From: Aplidium turbinatum
Taxonomy: Eukaryota; Chordata; Ascidiacea; Aplousobranchia; Polyclinidae
NCBI GenBank assembly: GCA_918807975.1
Contig: OU964919.1
Coordinates: forward strand, 37,207,824-37,271,823
Reading direction: 5' to 3'
Length of the DNA stretch: 64,000 nt
Each line of letters opens with the position of its first letter. The first letter of the stretch is position 1. Under the pieces are notes generated by a model. That model was not told where the DNA came from. It searched no databases and was given only the letters and a program-made list of their open reading frames with translations. Shown here piece after piece: positions 10,492 to 22,366 of the stretch. The position numbers and the translations under genes are program-made.

Positions 10492-10815
10492 GAACAATTG
10501 TCTGGAACATAGCGACCCCTAGTTATGACAGTCTAGTATGGCAGAACTAAAAAAGAACTTAAGGACAATTGTAAGCCAATGAATAAAAACACATGATACA
10601 CAAATTGTTTGAATCACTCACGTTTAAGTTAATACGCAAATACAAAGGGCATGCAAAGAATGAACAACAATAAGAATAATACCGTACGCTACAAATTGAT
10701 ACCATAGGTACACGCAAAAATGACGCTATATACAATGGTTGCGATAATAACCGACTGTTCTGGGCTCAGACAAAGGTCGGCCACCGCAGACAGAACCAGG
10801 CTCAAACCCTAACAC
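10492..10815. other. Noncoding flank of the BEL fossil
   Basis: No open frame or repeated terminus was recognised. On the minus strand this lies directly downstream of the last BEL pol segment, where a 3' LTR would be expected. No second copy of any part is seen elsewhere in the window, so no LTR can be called. Confidence 0.4.
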
Positions 10816-13800
10816 TTACGTGTTCTTTACGGGGGCGAGGCACGAAATATCCCTCAACACGTAGTCTACTTTCACTTTCCCTGTACTCTCATCATAGTTG
10901 CAGACGGCAACTTTAGCTCTACGAACCACAGGCTTCCCTTTTCTAATTTGTGGAACCACCTCATGCACCCTCCCAAGTTGATACTTCCCACGTTTACCAA
11001 TGTCTTGGAGAGAACCCACCACTACAAGTTGACCAGGTTCCAAATTCTCGGCCATTTTTAGCCATTTTTTCCGGCCCTGAAGCCCTGACAGGTAAAAGTC
11101 GATCCATTTACTCCAAAACTGCTGAGAAAGTGACAAATTAAACCGATAATCCCTTCTTAATTGGTCACGATCATGTGATTACCCAACAGCACAGTATGGG
11201 TCTAAGTATGGGGTCAAAAGTGAGGCAGGGGTGATGACAGTAAAATCCCTAGGGTCGTCACTCAAAGGTACCAAAGGGCGTTCGTTCACGATCCGAACGG
11301 CACTGCTCGTGTACGTAAGCAGTTCAATAAAAATGGGCTTGCGTATTGAAGTGTCCAAAACGTGAAAAAATGCAATTTTAAATTGTTTTACCATTGCCTC
11401 CCAAGCGCCACCTTGCGCCGGAGCATACGGAGGTGTAAATTCCCAGTTTATCTCCTTCTGTCTCAGGGCGTTGTGAAATTCAGTTGATTTTATCAACTCG
11501 GGTAACTTCTTAGATGCTGCCTGAAAGGTGCTTCCATTATCGGAATAGATAGCATTAACCTGCCCACGTAAATCTGTAAACCTTGTAAAAGCAAGTAAAA
11601 AATCACTCAGCGACATTGACGTAACCAGCTCAACATGAATATCTCGAGATGCCATACATGTAATCAAGAGTCCCCAAGCTTTTTTGTGGCTCCTACCTTC
11701 AACAAAGGTTAAAGGTCCAAGATAGTCTAAGCCGCAATCAAAAAAGGGTTTCCTATGCGCAGTTGTGCAAGACAAAGGTAAATCAGATATGAGCTGCCTT
11801 ATAGGCCGCGCTCTCTCAATCGCACATACACCACAGTCATTAAGATACCTCTTCACGGAGGCATTACCATTAGCGATCCAAAACTTCTGTCGCGTAGACA
11901 ACAAAGTGTGCTGAACTCCACAGTGCGCATTTCGATTATGATGCGACAGTACAACAAGCCTATTGAAGGGGTGTTTCGAAGGCAAAATAATCGGATGCTT
12001 TGCTTCTAGAGAGATCTCGGGAGAATTACTTAAGCGCCCTTCAATGCGGATTACACCAGTGTCATCTACACAAGGTCTGTACTTTTTAAGTGAACGCAAT
12101 TCTTTCTAGCGCTCCTTCTCACGTTGCGAAGCGCCAGCACTACCCCGCTTTATCACTTCCTCAAGGGCATCCGGCGATAGTTTGGTCATTAAACGTACCA
12201 CATCGCCATACACGCTCTTCTGAACAAACTTCACAGCCAACTCTAAAGCACTGTTAAGATAAGATGCATCCAGTTTTGGCTTCACAAAGCTACGCTTTCT
12301 TGTTTTACAGTACAAAAATTCAACAAAAGCAACCAAATAAGCGATTCTCTTTTTCATAACATACAAAGAAGGTGCGGCCTCGATAAATCTGTGAAGGCCA
12401 CCCTGTCCAACGTCAAGCGACTCCTCTTCGTCACGAAGATATAGGCTATGGACAGGTACTGAAGTGGCATTTTCTACAGATGGAATTTCCTCACACTGAT
12501 AAAGAAGACTAGAACCATTTAACCACAACTCTCGAAATTCTTTCTTTGTAATAAGATTTGGCCGTGTGCCAACATCAGCTGGGTTCATATCGGTAGGGCA
12601 AAAACGCCAATCCTGGGCTCCAGACAACAATAAAATATGCTCAACTCGACGCGTGATAAACTTATTCAAATGTAAATCAGGGTTTTTAACCCACTGCAAC
12701 ACAGTTCGAGAATCACACCAAAAATATTTAATACAGTCAGGCATCTTCAATGCTTCGTAGGCCTGCTTCACGAGTCTTGCTGTATTCAAAGCGGCAACAA
12801 GCTCTTTCCTAGCTATCGGCCAAGAAAACTGATTTTTTACAACAATGGTAAATTTACCCAAAACGAAAGACACACTAGGAACTCCGTTAACCAGTCTACG
12901 TAAGTAAACAACAGAAGAGAAAGCTTGATTCGAAGCATCACTAAACCCATGCAATTGATATGAAACAACATCATCCGGACTAGCCTACACCATGGCCACC
13001 TGGAGATGCGGCCTGATTTGTCACATTTTGCAGATTTTGATTAGGCTACAGCTACTGCTAGTGTTTGACTGACATTTTTTGAGATGTTTTTACTTTTTGC
13101 GGTTTCCTAATGACATATAAGTTTTTTGTTGCCCTGGGGAAGCAGTAGCAAATGAGAAAAAGTAAGTTGAAAAACGCAAAATCAGACTGTTCTTGAAAAT
13201 TAACAGTCTGACTAAAATCTTCGAAATCAAATTTTTTTTTTTTTTCAACATGTGAGGATATTAAAACCTATTGTGACATCTGGGAAAAAGACTAAAGAAA
13301 GCGTAAAAATCTAATTTTTAGAAAAATGTATTTAAACGTTCGCCCAAAGTTAGAAAAACCTGGAAATTTCTGCAAAATGTGACAAATCAGGCCGTGTCTT
13401 TAGGTGGCCATGCCTACACACACCAGAGTTTGCAAAATACCATCTCGGTAACGAAAAATCCTTAAGCAGGTCCAAAGAGCGAAGCCACGACTCCCACTCT
13501 TTTACAAAGCTATCAAGGACCTCGGTGTCCCAATTAAACTTATCTATCGCCAATTGCTGAAGTATCAGGCGTGCTCTTAGAAAAAATTGCGCTTCAAAGC
13601 CTAGCGGATCAAAATTTTGTCCAAGCTGACTGAGCATACTTCGGCGCGTGTGTTTAGCTAAGGGCTTTAAGGAACATGCGATACGCATCTCGTCAGACTC
13701 GGTTTGCCACACACAACCCAATGTCTTCGCTAATGGCAAAGTCATATTTTCAGTCTGAAAGTCAATGTCACGAATCAAAGGTGAAAGCATCTCATTATCC

Positions 13801-14807
13801 AAATTTGACAAGACAATCATAGCCTCTTTGTTAGCACTCCACTTAACAAGCTTAAACCCACGGCTATCAAACAAAGCAATTGATTCATGAGTGATTTGCT
13901 GAGCTTCCTCTAAGCTATCAGACGAAAATATAAAATCATCCAAGTACATATTATTTGCAATAACTTATTGCAGAGAGTCAGTTTACCAGTACCGCTGGAA
14001 TTTTGCTCGATCATTTTCTTTATAGCCAAGCAAGCGATATATGGGCTACTCTTTATTCCCCAAAAGTGTACGCAAAAACGAAAGGGTAGCCTACCATTCT
14101 ACTATTTTCAAGGTCATCATCTTCAAACCACAATATACGAAACAAATCCCTTTGCGACTCAGGTAACTTTATTTGAAAGAAGCGTTTAGTCACATCAGCC
14201 ATGAGACCAAATCTACTAAGCCGAAATCTAGCCAGGACATCTACCAGAGGGTTTAACAAGTCAGGACCCGAAAACATTACATCATTAACACAAGTTCCTC
14301 GAAATTCAGACTTGCCATCGTAAACAATGCGCTTTTTTAATTGTGACGTCACAAATTATGGTAAATACCACTCAAATCCCTTTACATTTCATGCTTCACC
14401 AGCACGTTCATTATAGCCATTAGATTTAAGATCCTTCATGGTGTCAGTAAGGAAATCACAAAGTTCAGGTTGTTTTAAAGCTTTCTTTCTTAAAGCAGCA
14501 GCTCTATCTGACGCCAACACAAAATTGTTAGGTAGATCAATATCTTTCTTCAACGGTATAGGTAGCCTATCTCAAATCGACCATTTTTCAACTCAACATT
14601 CGGTTCGACAAGTTCTCTAGCCAAAATGTCATTGCGAGACAATTCACAGGTTTCATTTTGCAACGTCAAATCCTGAATGACTTTGTTCAGGTCTGCTATT
14701 TCCATATCACGAGACTCAATTTTACGCTGAAAGCCAGAGATGACATCCGACTCTGAAGACGTCTGCACTCTGCACACATTAGCAACGCTTTCATCTAAGG
14801 GTGACTT
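10816..14807 (-). pseudogene. BEL/Pao pol fossil: RT, RNase H, integrase, C-terminal domain
   Basis: Reading along the minus strand, the RT is recognisable by MADVTKRFFQIKLPE and the catalytic-loop segment MYLDDFIFSS (the YxDD-type motif), then the connection region. RNase H-like sequence starts MHGFSDASNQAFSSVVYLRR. The integrase has a zinc-binding region (HHNRNAHCG...CGVCAIERAR) and a catalytic core with IYSDNGSTF and AQGGAWEAMVKQFK. Last is the DUF5641-like tail (FWSKWIDFYLSGLQGRKKW, LGRVHEVVP). This order is the standard BEL/Pao order. It is a fossil with several interruptions, including a MITE at 12991-13412. Confidence 0.85.
12991..13412. mobile_element. MITE (422 bp) inside the BEL fossil
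   Basis: The ends are inverted copies. The left is CATGGCCACCTGGAGATGCG followed by GCCTGATTTGTCACATTTTG; the right reads CAAAATGTGACAAATCAGGC and ends AGGTGGCCATG. The flanks CCTACAC repeat directly on both sides (7 bp). The interior is noncoding with T/A-rich runs. The superfamily is not assigned. Confidence 0.8.
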
Positions 14808-14867
14808 CCCCATAAACATTGGCTCGTGAAAAACACGAGAAAGATACGTGTTTTTTTACCCCAGTTT

Positions 14868-15250
14868 CTCGTGTAAAACCCGTGATGTGCACCCGTGTAT
14901 TACACGGGTGTTTGCACAAACGCAACCCGTGTTTTTCACGACTTCTAAACCCGTGTTTTACACGGCATCTAACCCGTGTTTTACACGACTTCTAAACCCG
15001 TGTTTTACACGACTTCTAACCCGTGTTTTACACGAATTCTAAACCCGTGTTTTACACGACTTCTAACCCGGGTTTTACACGAATTCTAAACCCGTGTTTT
15101 ACACGGCATCTAACCCGTGTTTTACACGACTTCTAAACCTGTGTTTTACACGGGTGTTTGCACAAACGCAACCCGTGTTTTTACACGACTTCTAACCCGT
15201 GTTTTACACGACTTCTAAACCCGTGTTTTACACATCAAACCCGTGTTTAA
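14868..15250. repeat. Subterminal 22-bp tandem array of element A
   Basis: About 15 tandem copies of a 21-24 bp unit have the palindromic core CCGTGTTTTACACGG or a variant, separated by ACTTCTAAA or GCATCTAA spacers. Two longer units carry GTTTGCACAAACGCAA. Each core can form a small hairpin. The array lies just beyond the poly-A side of the element's gene. Direct repeats without unique spacers rule out a CRISPR. Confidence 0.9.
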
Positions 15251-15258
15251 TATGGCAA

Positions 15259-15264
15259 TTTATT
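15259..15264 (-). terminator. Poly-A signal AATAAA
   Basis: On the minus strand AATAAA lies about 60 nt after the stop codon of the DUF4806-type gene (stop at 15324-15326). This fits the 3' end of that gene. Confidence 0.6.
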
Positions 15265-15323
15265 TGGTACCAAAATCACACATGCCAAAAAACACAGATA
15301 TAACTGAAGACAGTACAGCTGTT

Positions 15324-18300
15324 TTACACATCATCAGTTGGGCGAACCGTGCTGGATGAAGATGTCCTTGCAACTGACTGTCTTCTTATTCTCTTTTCAG
15401 CTGATTTGAGGAATTCTTGCACAACAGCTTTAACATCGCCCATGGTTGTGTCTTTTGTGTAACTGTATGTTCGAACTGATGCTGTAAGCAAAAAAGAGTT
15501 AGTGCTTAGTCACAAAAGCAATAGGCTAGCAATAGATATACAGAATTCTTCACGGATCAAATATATTAAAAATAGATTGCAACATACGTTCATTAAGCAG
15601 GGTATACGTGCAAAATCTAAAGTTTAGGCTACATACCATAAATTACAAAAATAAGTTTGCAATCTTTAATTGGGCGCTTGAAACCGCGTTGACCCATCCA
15701 ATTAAACTTCGTCATAAGCTTATCCGTAAATACTCCAGAAAGAAGTTGCTTTACGCTCTTTTTGTAGTCCGTCGAAAAATACCGACTCAAATAAGAAATC
15801 TGCAAAACAACATTTATCATATAAAACTTAGACTTCACGGTTATATTCCATAGAATAAACGTAGAGCGCACTCATACTGCAAGCTGTTAAATTTCATTGT
15901 TAACAGTCAGGGCCGTGGAGTCAGAGCCGTAACAATGTTTATAGTTTAGCCAAAGGAGTCGGAGTTTTAAAAATTGCACTGACTCCTACCCCTATATAAA
16001 ATTGAGGAATGCTCTACATTGCGAGGAATTTTAAAATTATCGATTGTCAGAGTGTCAAAAACTTTGGGAAATGTATATTTTGTTGTTTTGCTGCAAATCA
16101 ATGAATCGTTGTTTTGCTGCAATCAATGCTGGTTGAAACTTTCAAGAAATTTGCAGCAGTACGACATTGCAAAACTGTTTTAAAGAGGGTGAAAATAACC
16201 AGTATTTCTTGTATGTCTATTCTATGAGGAGAGTCGGAGTTGTGATACCGATTCCACAGCCATGTTAACAGTAAAAAAAAATTACCAGTTTATTTTGAAC
16301 AGTGCTGTTTCCCAGGTTGTGTTCAAGCTGATCAAAATCCTCCAGGCTGTTGATGGGAAAAGATGGAATGTCCGAAGGGGGTTCCTCTATTTGTTGAGCT
16401 AGGGCGCTTCTTTCGTTTGTCATTATTATATCCAATTATTCGTTGACAGAATTAAAATTCCCATAATTTCCAGTTGAGCAATTCGAATTCGTCGAACTGT
16501 GTGAAAAATAAATAGTTGCTTTAACATGATTTGGTGTTAGCAAAGGTGCTTTGCTTTGACAATACAAAAAGAATAGCTCCCAGGCTAGGGCAGTTGTGAT
16601 TTAAGCAGCTGCCAAACAAGAAAAGCGAGTGGTAAATAATACTGCCAATTAAGAACAATGCTCTTGTAGGGGCGCTCACGTGAGAGACTCAACAGATCTT
16701 CCAAAATTCGAGAAACTGAATTTTCAAAATGCGCTGCTTGTGAGTAAAGATGGGAGTTACGAAGGATAAAAAAGAGAGTAAACATAAATAAACGAAGTGA
16801 AGAATTATAGCTAAAACTATATCATCACACCGATGCAGCTGAGCAATTGTTGAGCGAAGTTAATCGAACAAGTTTCAAGATTTTAATTTAACCAGGTGCA
16901 AACCTTCACTTTGCAGCGCAACAAATTCGTCACAAGATATGTTCTTGGTCACTTCAGGCGTAGTGTCGATTGCAACATTCAACTGATTGTCATCCAAGTG
17001 AAAATCAAGGACTGATTGTTCGCGCTCTGGACTTGATTGCTGTGGTGCCCTCACAAAGGAAGATTGTGGAAATTCCGGAACTTGTGGCAGTTGCTGCAAG
17101 GTTGTAGCAACCTCAGCTGCTCGTACAGGAGTAGAAACCTATGGAAGATTTAGTGACCGTCAGAGTGAACATTAACAAAATATATTTAGTGATATGCTTG
17201 GCTCCCTCTACACCCTCAAGTGTCGCACACGAAAACAAACTGACAACTATGTTATTCAGGACTGTCCAATCTATCGCGTTCTAACTAGGGCACATGCTGG
17301 TCTCAAAATCCTGGATGACGACAGCATATTTAGGCAACGTTCGAAAAGTTCTGATTGAACACCTTAATCCGTGCTATTAACCTTAAAAATGAGATTGCAA
17401 TATTTTTTTAAAATCATATTACTTTTAGAAACCGCTCAATTTCCCTAAAAAACAACACCTAAAAATCGTCAAATTTTGGGATTATCATAATTAATAAGTG
17501 ATTAAAGTATTTGTTTACTTACAGTAATGATAATTTCTGACTCCGGTGAGTCGCTTTCATCTGTATATGCAATCCTCATAGACAACCGGCAATTTCTGCA
17601 TTTATAATTTGAAAACAGTTACTTCAGCTAGATGTCATGCTTGCCCTTGCTTATTGGTACATTACCTACTGATATCTCGTCAACATCAACATATTTTGCA
17701 TATATACAACCAATCATCATGCAATAAACGTAGAAATGCATGGGTGTACGGTATCTTAAAGGATTAGCTTATATTTGCATCACGGTGTTGTCAGGTACAA
17801 TGTAACAAGCCAAAATGTACTTACATTAGATACAATTTATACAACAATGTTACAAAAACGTTATATACAACTGCCACGTTAGTGTAACTGTGACTTCAAT
17901 GCAATAAGTTACTATAATGCGAAGTACTGGCATGCACCCATGTATGATAATTAAGTTAAGGGTAAAATTAGTTTTGAGCAGTTAAAATCAAAATGAAATG
18001 AACAAATATCAGGGAAAAATGAATGCATTGTTATACCGCTTTCTTCTTTTCGATTTAGGTTGTCTACTATCATTTACTTCTTCTTCACTAGCTGCTGTTG
18101 AAACCAAATCAGAAGTATTTTCAGCATGTTGTAACTTTATCAGTGCTTTGGCCAAATCATCTGTTGCAAAATATTAACAGGTCATCTTCCGATAACAGTG
18201 ATCAAGATTAGGAAAAACAATACACTGGAGAATAAGATCTCATGCATATTGCATATGGAATAATAACAATCTGCTAAAGCGGTTAAATGGAAATTACACA

Positions 18301-20334
18301 CCTTTTTACAGTAATATTCATACCCAAATTTTTGTTGAACATGCTCAAAGAATGCCCCAAATTCAACGTAATTTTTCAAAATTTTCTGGGGGAGGACTCC
18401 CAGATCCCCGCCGCTGGGTGTCGCCTTCGGCAATTACGCTGCCAGGCTTCGCCCGCCGACCGTCAAACCACCCCTCCTCCCCTTTCAAAATACCTAGCTA
18501 CGCTACTGAATTGGATCATTGTCATTGGGGCCCGCAAAGCATATTCCGCACAGGGCCCGAAATACCCTAAGACCGGCACTGTACTGGGGCGTTTCTTTCG
18601 TTTGTCATCATTACTGCATAAGCGTAGCCAGGGGGGCAAAAGAGGCCATGCCCCCCCCAAATTTTCAAAGTTTGGATTCCGAAGTTGAACCCTTTGTTGA
18701 AAATATAATATAATTTGTAGAAATTTAAATCGTTTTCCAAGACATCTGGCTATTAACACCCCCAGGATTTGTTTTAGACACACAGAAAGACACCAATAAA
18801 TTTTGCAAATCGTAAATCGCGCAAAGTTGATGCGATTTACGCTTCTTTAAACTAATCTGTGGAAGCAATTTCAGAATCGCTTACTCTGTTGGGTTTTTGT
18901 GTAGCTGAGTTTTTTGTGTTCTCTAATTTTAGCCGCAGTTTTTGCCCATTTGTGTGTAACAGCTACCTTTAATAAGTTAATAGCTGTTTATCTGCCTACA
19001 AATTTCATACAATTATTACCCTGAAAGTGTTTCCAGAAAGCGCTATAATCCATAATTTGAGTGTAATTTTGCAAATTCTTTACGGGGGAGCATGCCCCGG
19101 ACTCCCCTAAAATATGCGTGCTTTTGGCACGCTCTAACCCCCCACCAGCCTTATTGCTTCCCTTACTTAAACAAAATATATTTAGTGATATGCTTGGCTC
19201 ACTCTACACCTACAAGTGTCGCACACAAAAACAAACTGACGACTATGTTATTCTGGACTGTCCAATGTATCGCGCTCCAACTGGGGCACATGCTGGTCTC
19301 GAAGTATTTTCAGCATGTTGTAACTTTATCAGTGCTTTAGCCAAATTATGTGTTGCAAAATGTTAACATGTCATCTTCCCATAACAGTGATCAAGCTTAG
19401 TAAAAACGATACACTGAAGAATAAGATCTCATGCATATTGCATATGGAATAATACCTAACAACCTGCTAAAGCGGTTAAATGGAAATTACATATCAAAAA
19501 ATTGACAGCTAATTAAGACAAGCAGCTGTGCTGCAACAGAAACAACAGAGCAAACATAAATTTTGTTGCACAAAACTCCATATATTGGAAAACATATTAT
19601 ATACATATAGGTACATGTTGATTGTTGAATGAAACAACCTTGACACTTGGCAATGTAAATTAGTAAGAGAGAATCATAAGGCCAGTGAATTCCAACTCTT
19701 AACTCACCATAATTATATATATGTATAATATAGCCGGCCATTGGGTACTCTACTGGCAAAACCCTACCTCTGATTGTTTCCAACTTTTATTTAGGTGCCG
19801 TATGTATTATAACTTAATGGGTAGTATAAATAATTTAATATTAATGTTTACCTGTTTTGTACATAATTCGTACATGATACTTTTTCCAATTTGGATTGAC
19901 ATCTGAATTTTGTAGGCATAACTGGCGAACCTTGTAACCGGAAGCTCAGGCCAATAACATTCCAAAACATCATTATCATGAAATATCAATTTCTCTAGGA
20001 CAAGATCAACTTCACCTCTTGATATAAAGTCTACGACTGAAAATGCTCTCAGTCATAGTCTTCATATATTTAATCTACAGAAGCACAAAATAGACTGGAC
20101 TTACTTAACATAGACAGTAAAGCATTTTCAATCAGTGTTGTTTCTCAAGACTGCACATTAAATGATAGGCCAATCGAGTAAAACTATTCGTACAATAGAA
20201 ATAAATGCACTGTCTACACTCTACAGCAAACCCTGTAGCCTGTAGGTAGGTACCATACTTCGATAGATGACAAAAAACAGGCACAGCTTTTCGCTACCTT
20301 TCTGAACAGCACTGCACCATTTCGGTATGTTCAT
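15324..20334 (-). CDS. DUF4806-type protein gene, nine exons, 387 codons predicted
   Basis: The predicted coding exons (minus) are 20334-20298, 20036-19881, 18160-18037, 17595-17523, 17138-16904, 16736-16643, 16409-16286, 15799-15637 and 15481-15324. All junctions are GT-AG, all phases agree and no stop intervenes (1164 nt including the stop). The N-terminus MNIPKWCSAVQKV leads to VDFISRGEVDLV and LECYWPELPVTRF. Next come an acidic/basic linker (KSKRRKRNCR, YTDESDSPESE), a Pro/Gln-rich segment, FPINSLEDFDQLEHNL, and the core LFS/VFTDKLMTKFNWMGQRG-like block with MGDVKAVVQEFL near the end. I recognise this as the family annotated DUF4806 (C-terminal), from memory. The biochemical role is unknown. 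The exon 7 acceptor is weak. It lies wholly inside element A. It may be an element-borne accessory gene or a captured host gene. Confidence 0.72.
15908..16264. mobile_element. hAT-type MITE (357 bp) in intron 7
   Basis: The left end is CAGGGCCGTGGAGTCAGAGC and the right end reads GATTCCACAGCCATG in inverse relation. The flanks TTAACAGT (15900-15907, 16265-16272) are a perfect 8-bp duplication. It belongs to the same family as 38706-39040 (CAGAGCTGTGGAGTC...). It lies in an intron of the DUF4806-type gene and leaves the exons intact. Confidence 0.88.
17185..17360 (+). mobile_element. LINE 3'-end fragment in intron 4
   Basis: One frame reads CRTRKQTDNYVIQDCPIYR and then GLKILDDDS. This matches the Cys/His-type C-terminus I know for the LINE family at 3920-6503 (C-x-C...H-x4-C-x-Y...LDDDT). 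Only this terminal fragment is present, so it is a severely 5'-truncated copy. Confidence 0.6.
18350..19130. repeat. Decayed MITE-like sequences in intron 2
   Basis: GGGGGAGGACTCCCAGATCC (18390s), AGCGTAGCCAGGGGGGC (18613) and GGGGGAGCATGCCCCGGACT (19085) are the GC-rich CGTAGCCAGG / CATGCCCC motifs seen at the ends of many animal MITEs, and they recur near 48970. Boundaries and duplications are not clear. Probably two overlapping decayed elements are present. Confidence 0.45.
19168..19492. repeat. Chimeric partial duplication: LINE tail joined to exon 3 copy
   Basis: 19168-19300 repeats the LINE fragment at 17185-17300. 19308-19492 repeats 18118-18297, which holds the 5' half of exon 3 and the intron upstream of it. 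The splice acceptor CAACAG of the original is CAACAC in the copy, so the copied exon should be silent. The two source segments are about 0.8 kb apart in the original and directly abut in the copy. Confidence 0.8.
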
Positions 20335-20685
20335 CGCGATTCGTGCACAATCTTTTGGTAAAAAAAAAGATTGAACCTTTTATCTTCAGGCGCTTTTCGG
20401 TAGATTTAAATCAGTTAATGATTTCTAAATATAAATGGAAGATTAATTAACACAAACCTTGTAGCCTACTTAACAGTCACTCTAAAAAGTCCTCTCCTAA
20501 GCTGATAAGCAAATACTTAGTGAAATTCTGTGCCATTTTTTTATGTCACAGACTCACAAGGATATTTAATCAGGTGACCGCTGGTAACCGCGATGTAAGG
20601 TTTACGAAAAATAAAGGGGAGAAATTCGGTTTTAATGAAAATTACATAATACTGTATTCCTGAGTTGCACAATTCCTATTGTAAA

Positions 20686-21790
20686 GATATTAACATAAAA
20701 CACAACAAATAGCCTACTAGAGTTGAAAATTTATTTTAAACGAGAGAAACAAGATGAAACAAACTTGCTACTAGCGTGAAAAAAACACGTGTATAACACG
20801 TTAAAAACACGTGAGTATACAAAAAAAGTGAATATGCAACTGCCGAATTTTTTAAAGATATTAACATAAAACACATCAAATAGCCTACTAGAGTTGAAAT
20901 ATTACTTTAAACGAGAAAAACAAGATAAAACAAACTTGGTACTGGCGTGTAAAAACACGTGTATAACACGTTAAAAACATGTGAGTATACAAAAAAAAGT
21001 GAATATGCAACTGCAGAGATTTTTTAAAGATATTAACATAAAACGCATCAAATAGCCTACTAGAGTTGAAAAATTACTTTAAACAAGAAAAACAACATGA
21101 AACAAACCTGCTTCTGGCGTGTAAAAAACACGTGTATAACACGATAAAAACACGTGAGTATACAAAAAAAGTGAATATGCAACTGCCGAATTTTTTTAAA
21201 GATATTAACATAAAACACATCAAATAGCCTACTAGAGTTGAAATATTACTTTAAACGAGAAAAACAAGATAAAACAAACTTGGTACTGGCGTGTAAAAAC
21301 ACGTGTATAACACGTTAAAAACATGTGAGTATACAAAAAAAAGTGAATATGCAACTGCAGAGATTTTTTAAAAATATTAACATAAAACGCATCATATAGG
21401 AAATAGCCTACTAGAGTTTAAAAATTACTTTAAACGAGAAAAACAAGATGAAACAAACTTGGTACTGGCGTGTAAAAAACACGTGTATAACACGTTAAAA
21501 ACACGTGAGTATGCAGAAAAAAATGAGTATGCAATTGGAGAAATTTTTCAAAGATATTAACATAATACGTATCAAATAGCCTACTAGAGTTGAAAAATTA
21601 TTTTAAACGAGAAAAACAAGATGAAACAAACTTGGTACTGGCGTGTAAAAAACACGTGTATAACACGTTAAAAACACGTGAGTATGCAGAAACAAGTGAA
21701 TATGCAACTGCAGAAATTTTTCAAAGATATTAACATAAAACGTATCAATTGATATTCTAGAGTTGAAAAACTTACTTCAAATATGATATA
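20686..21790. repeat. 172-bp satellite, subterminal in element A
   Basis: About 6.5 units start at 20686, 20857, 21029, 21201, 21373, 21553 and 21726 (period 171-180). Every unit contains AGCCTACTAGAGTTGAAA and the palindromic pair ACACGTGTATAACACGTTAA / AACACGTGAGTAT. It lies upstream of the 5' end of the DUF4806-type gene, between it and the right TIR. It may hold transposase or protein binding sites. Confidence 0.9.
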
Positions 21791-21929
21791 AAGCATTATT
21801 GCAATTGATGACATGTGTAAAAAATCTCGTGTTAATCACGTGTTAAAGAGGTGTAAAAAAAACGTACCCCAGTATTACACGAGTTCCCCCAGAATTTCAC
21901 GTGTTTTTCACGAGCCAATGTTTATGGGG

Positions 21930-22366
21930 TTACCACCACAAGCCAACCAACCGAGAGGAGTGAGTAAAGCATGTGGTTCACTACGATTTTCACCAACACG
22001 ATCTTCTTTAGCCCACATCAAATAAGCGTTGTCGTTACCAATCAGTACATCTACAGTACTAGCCTACAATCATTCAAATGAAACATATTCACGTCATTAA
22101 AATGACGAAAACCACTTAAATCCTTCTTATGCGGTAAAGTTTTAACATCGTCAGCCCAAGCTGGGTTAACCACCGAAGTTATATCACAAAACAGTCCATC
22201 CGTCTCTAACGACTGGATGTTGAGTTTAACAAGGTTAGCACAAGTAGGTGTCTGACCAGCCAGAGTATCCATTTTAAACGACGCTTTATCATTCGGTTTT
22301 ACGCCAAGTTTGCACACCAAATCACTCGAAACAAAAGTCAACTGCGAACCAGGATCATGCTGACAA
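21930..22366 (-). pseudogene. BEL/Pao protease fossil segment
   Basis: The segment between elements A and B has the aspartic-protease hallmark DPGSQLTFVSSDLVCKLG (DxGS-type active site) and downstream sequence ending near a GWLACGG-type motif. It belongs to the same BEL fossil as the gag and pol segments. It is a broken fossil. Confidence 0.8.

Larger units (their letters stand above)
14808..21929 (-). mobile_element. Element A: 7.1 kb TIR element carrying an intact-looking DUF4806-type gene
   Basis: The first 30 bp (CCCCATAAACATTGGCTCG... through GAAAAACACG) are repeated perfectly in inverse at the right end, where the element stops at GGGG (21929). The flanks are TT on both sides, a 2-bp duplication inside the BEL protease-RT region. 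The left subterminal zone is a 22-bp array, and the right zone is a 172-bp satellite rich in CACGTG. Between them lies a nine-exon minus-strand gene. No transposase motif was recognised. The superfamily is unknown to me: the CCC start recalls piggyBac ends, but the target is not TTAA. Element B is its sister. Confidence 0.8.

Noticed and set aside
14868-15250. CRISPR-like array
   Set aside because: Units are near-identical with short similar spacers, lie inside an animal transposon and have no cas genes. It is a tandem repeat.
14808-21929. Element A as a Polinton or other virus-like element
   Set aside because: No polymerase, capsid, ATPase or integrase is visible, the duplication is 2 bp rather than 6 bp, and the length is too short.
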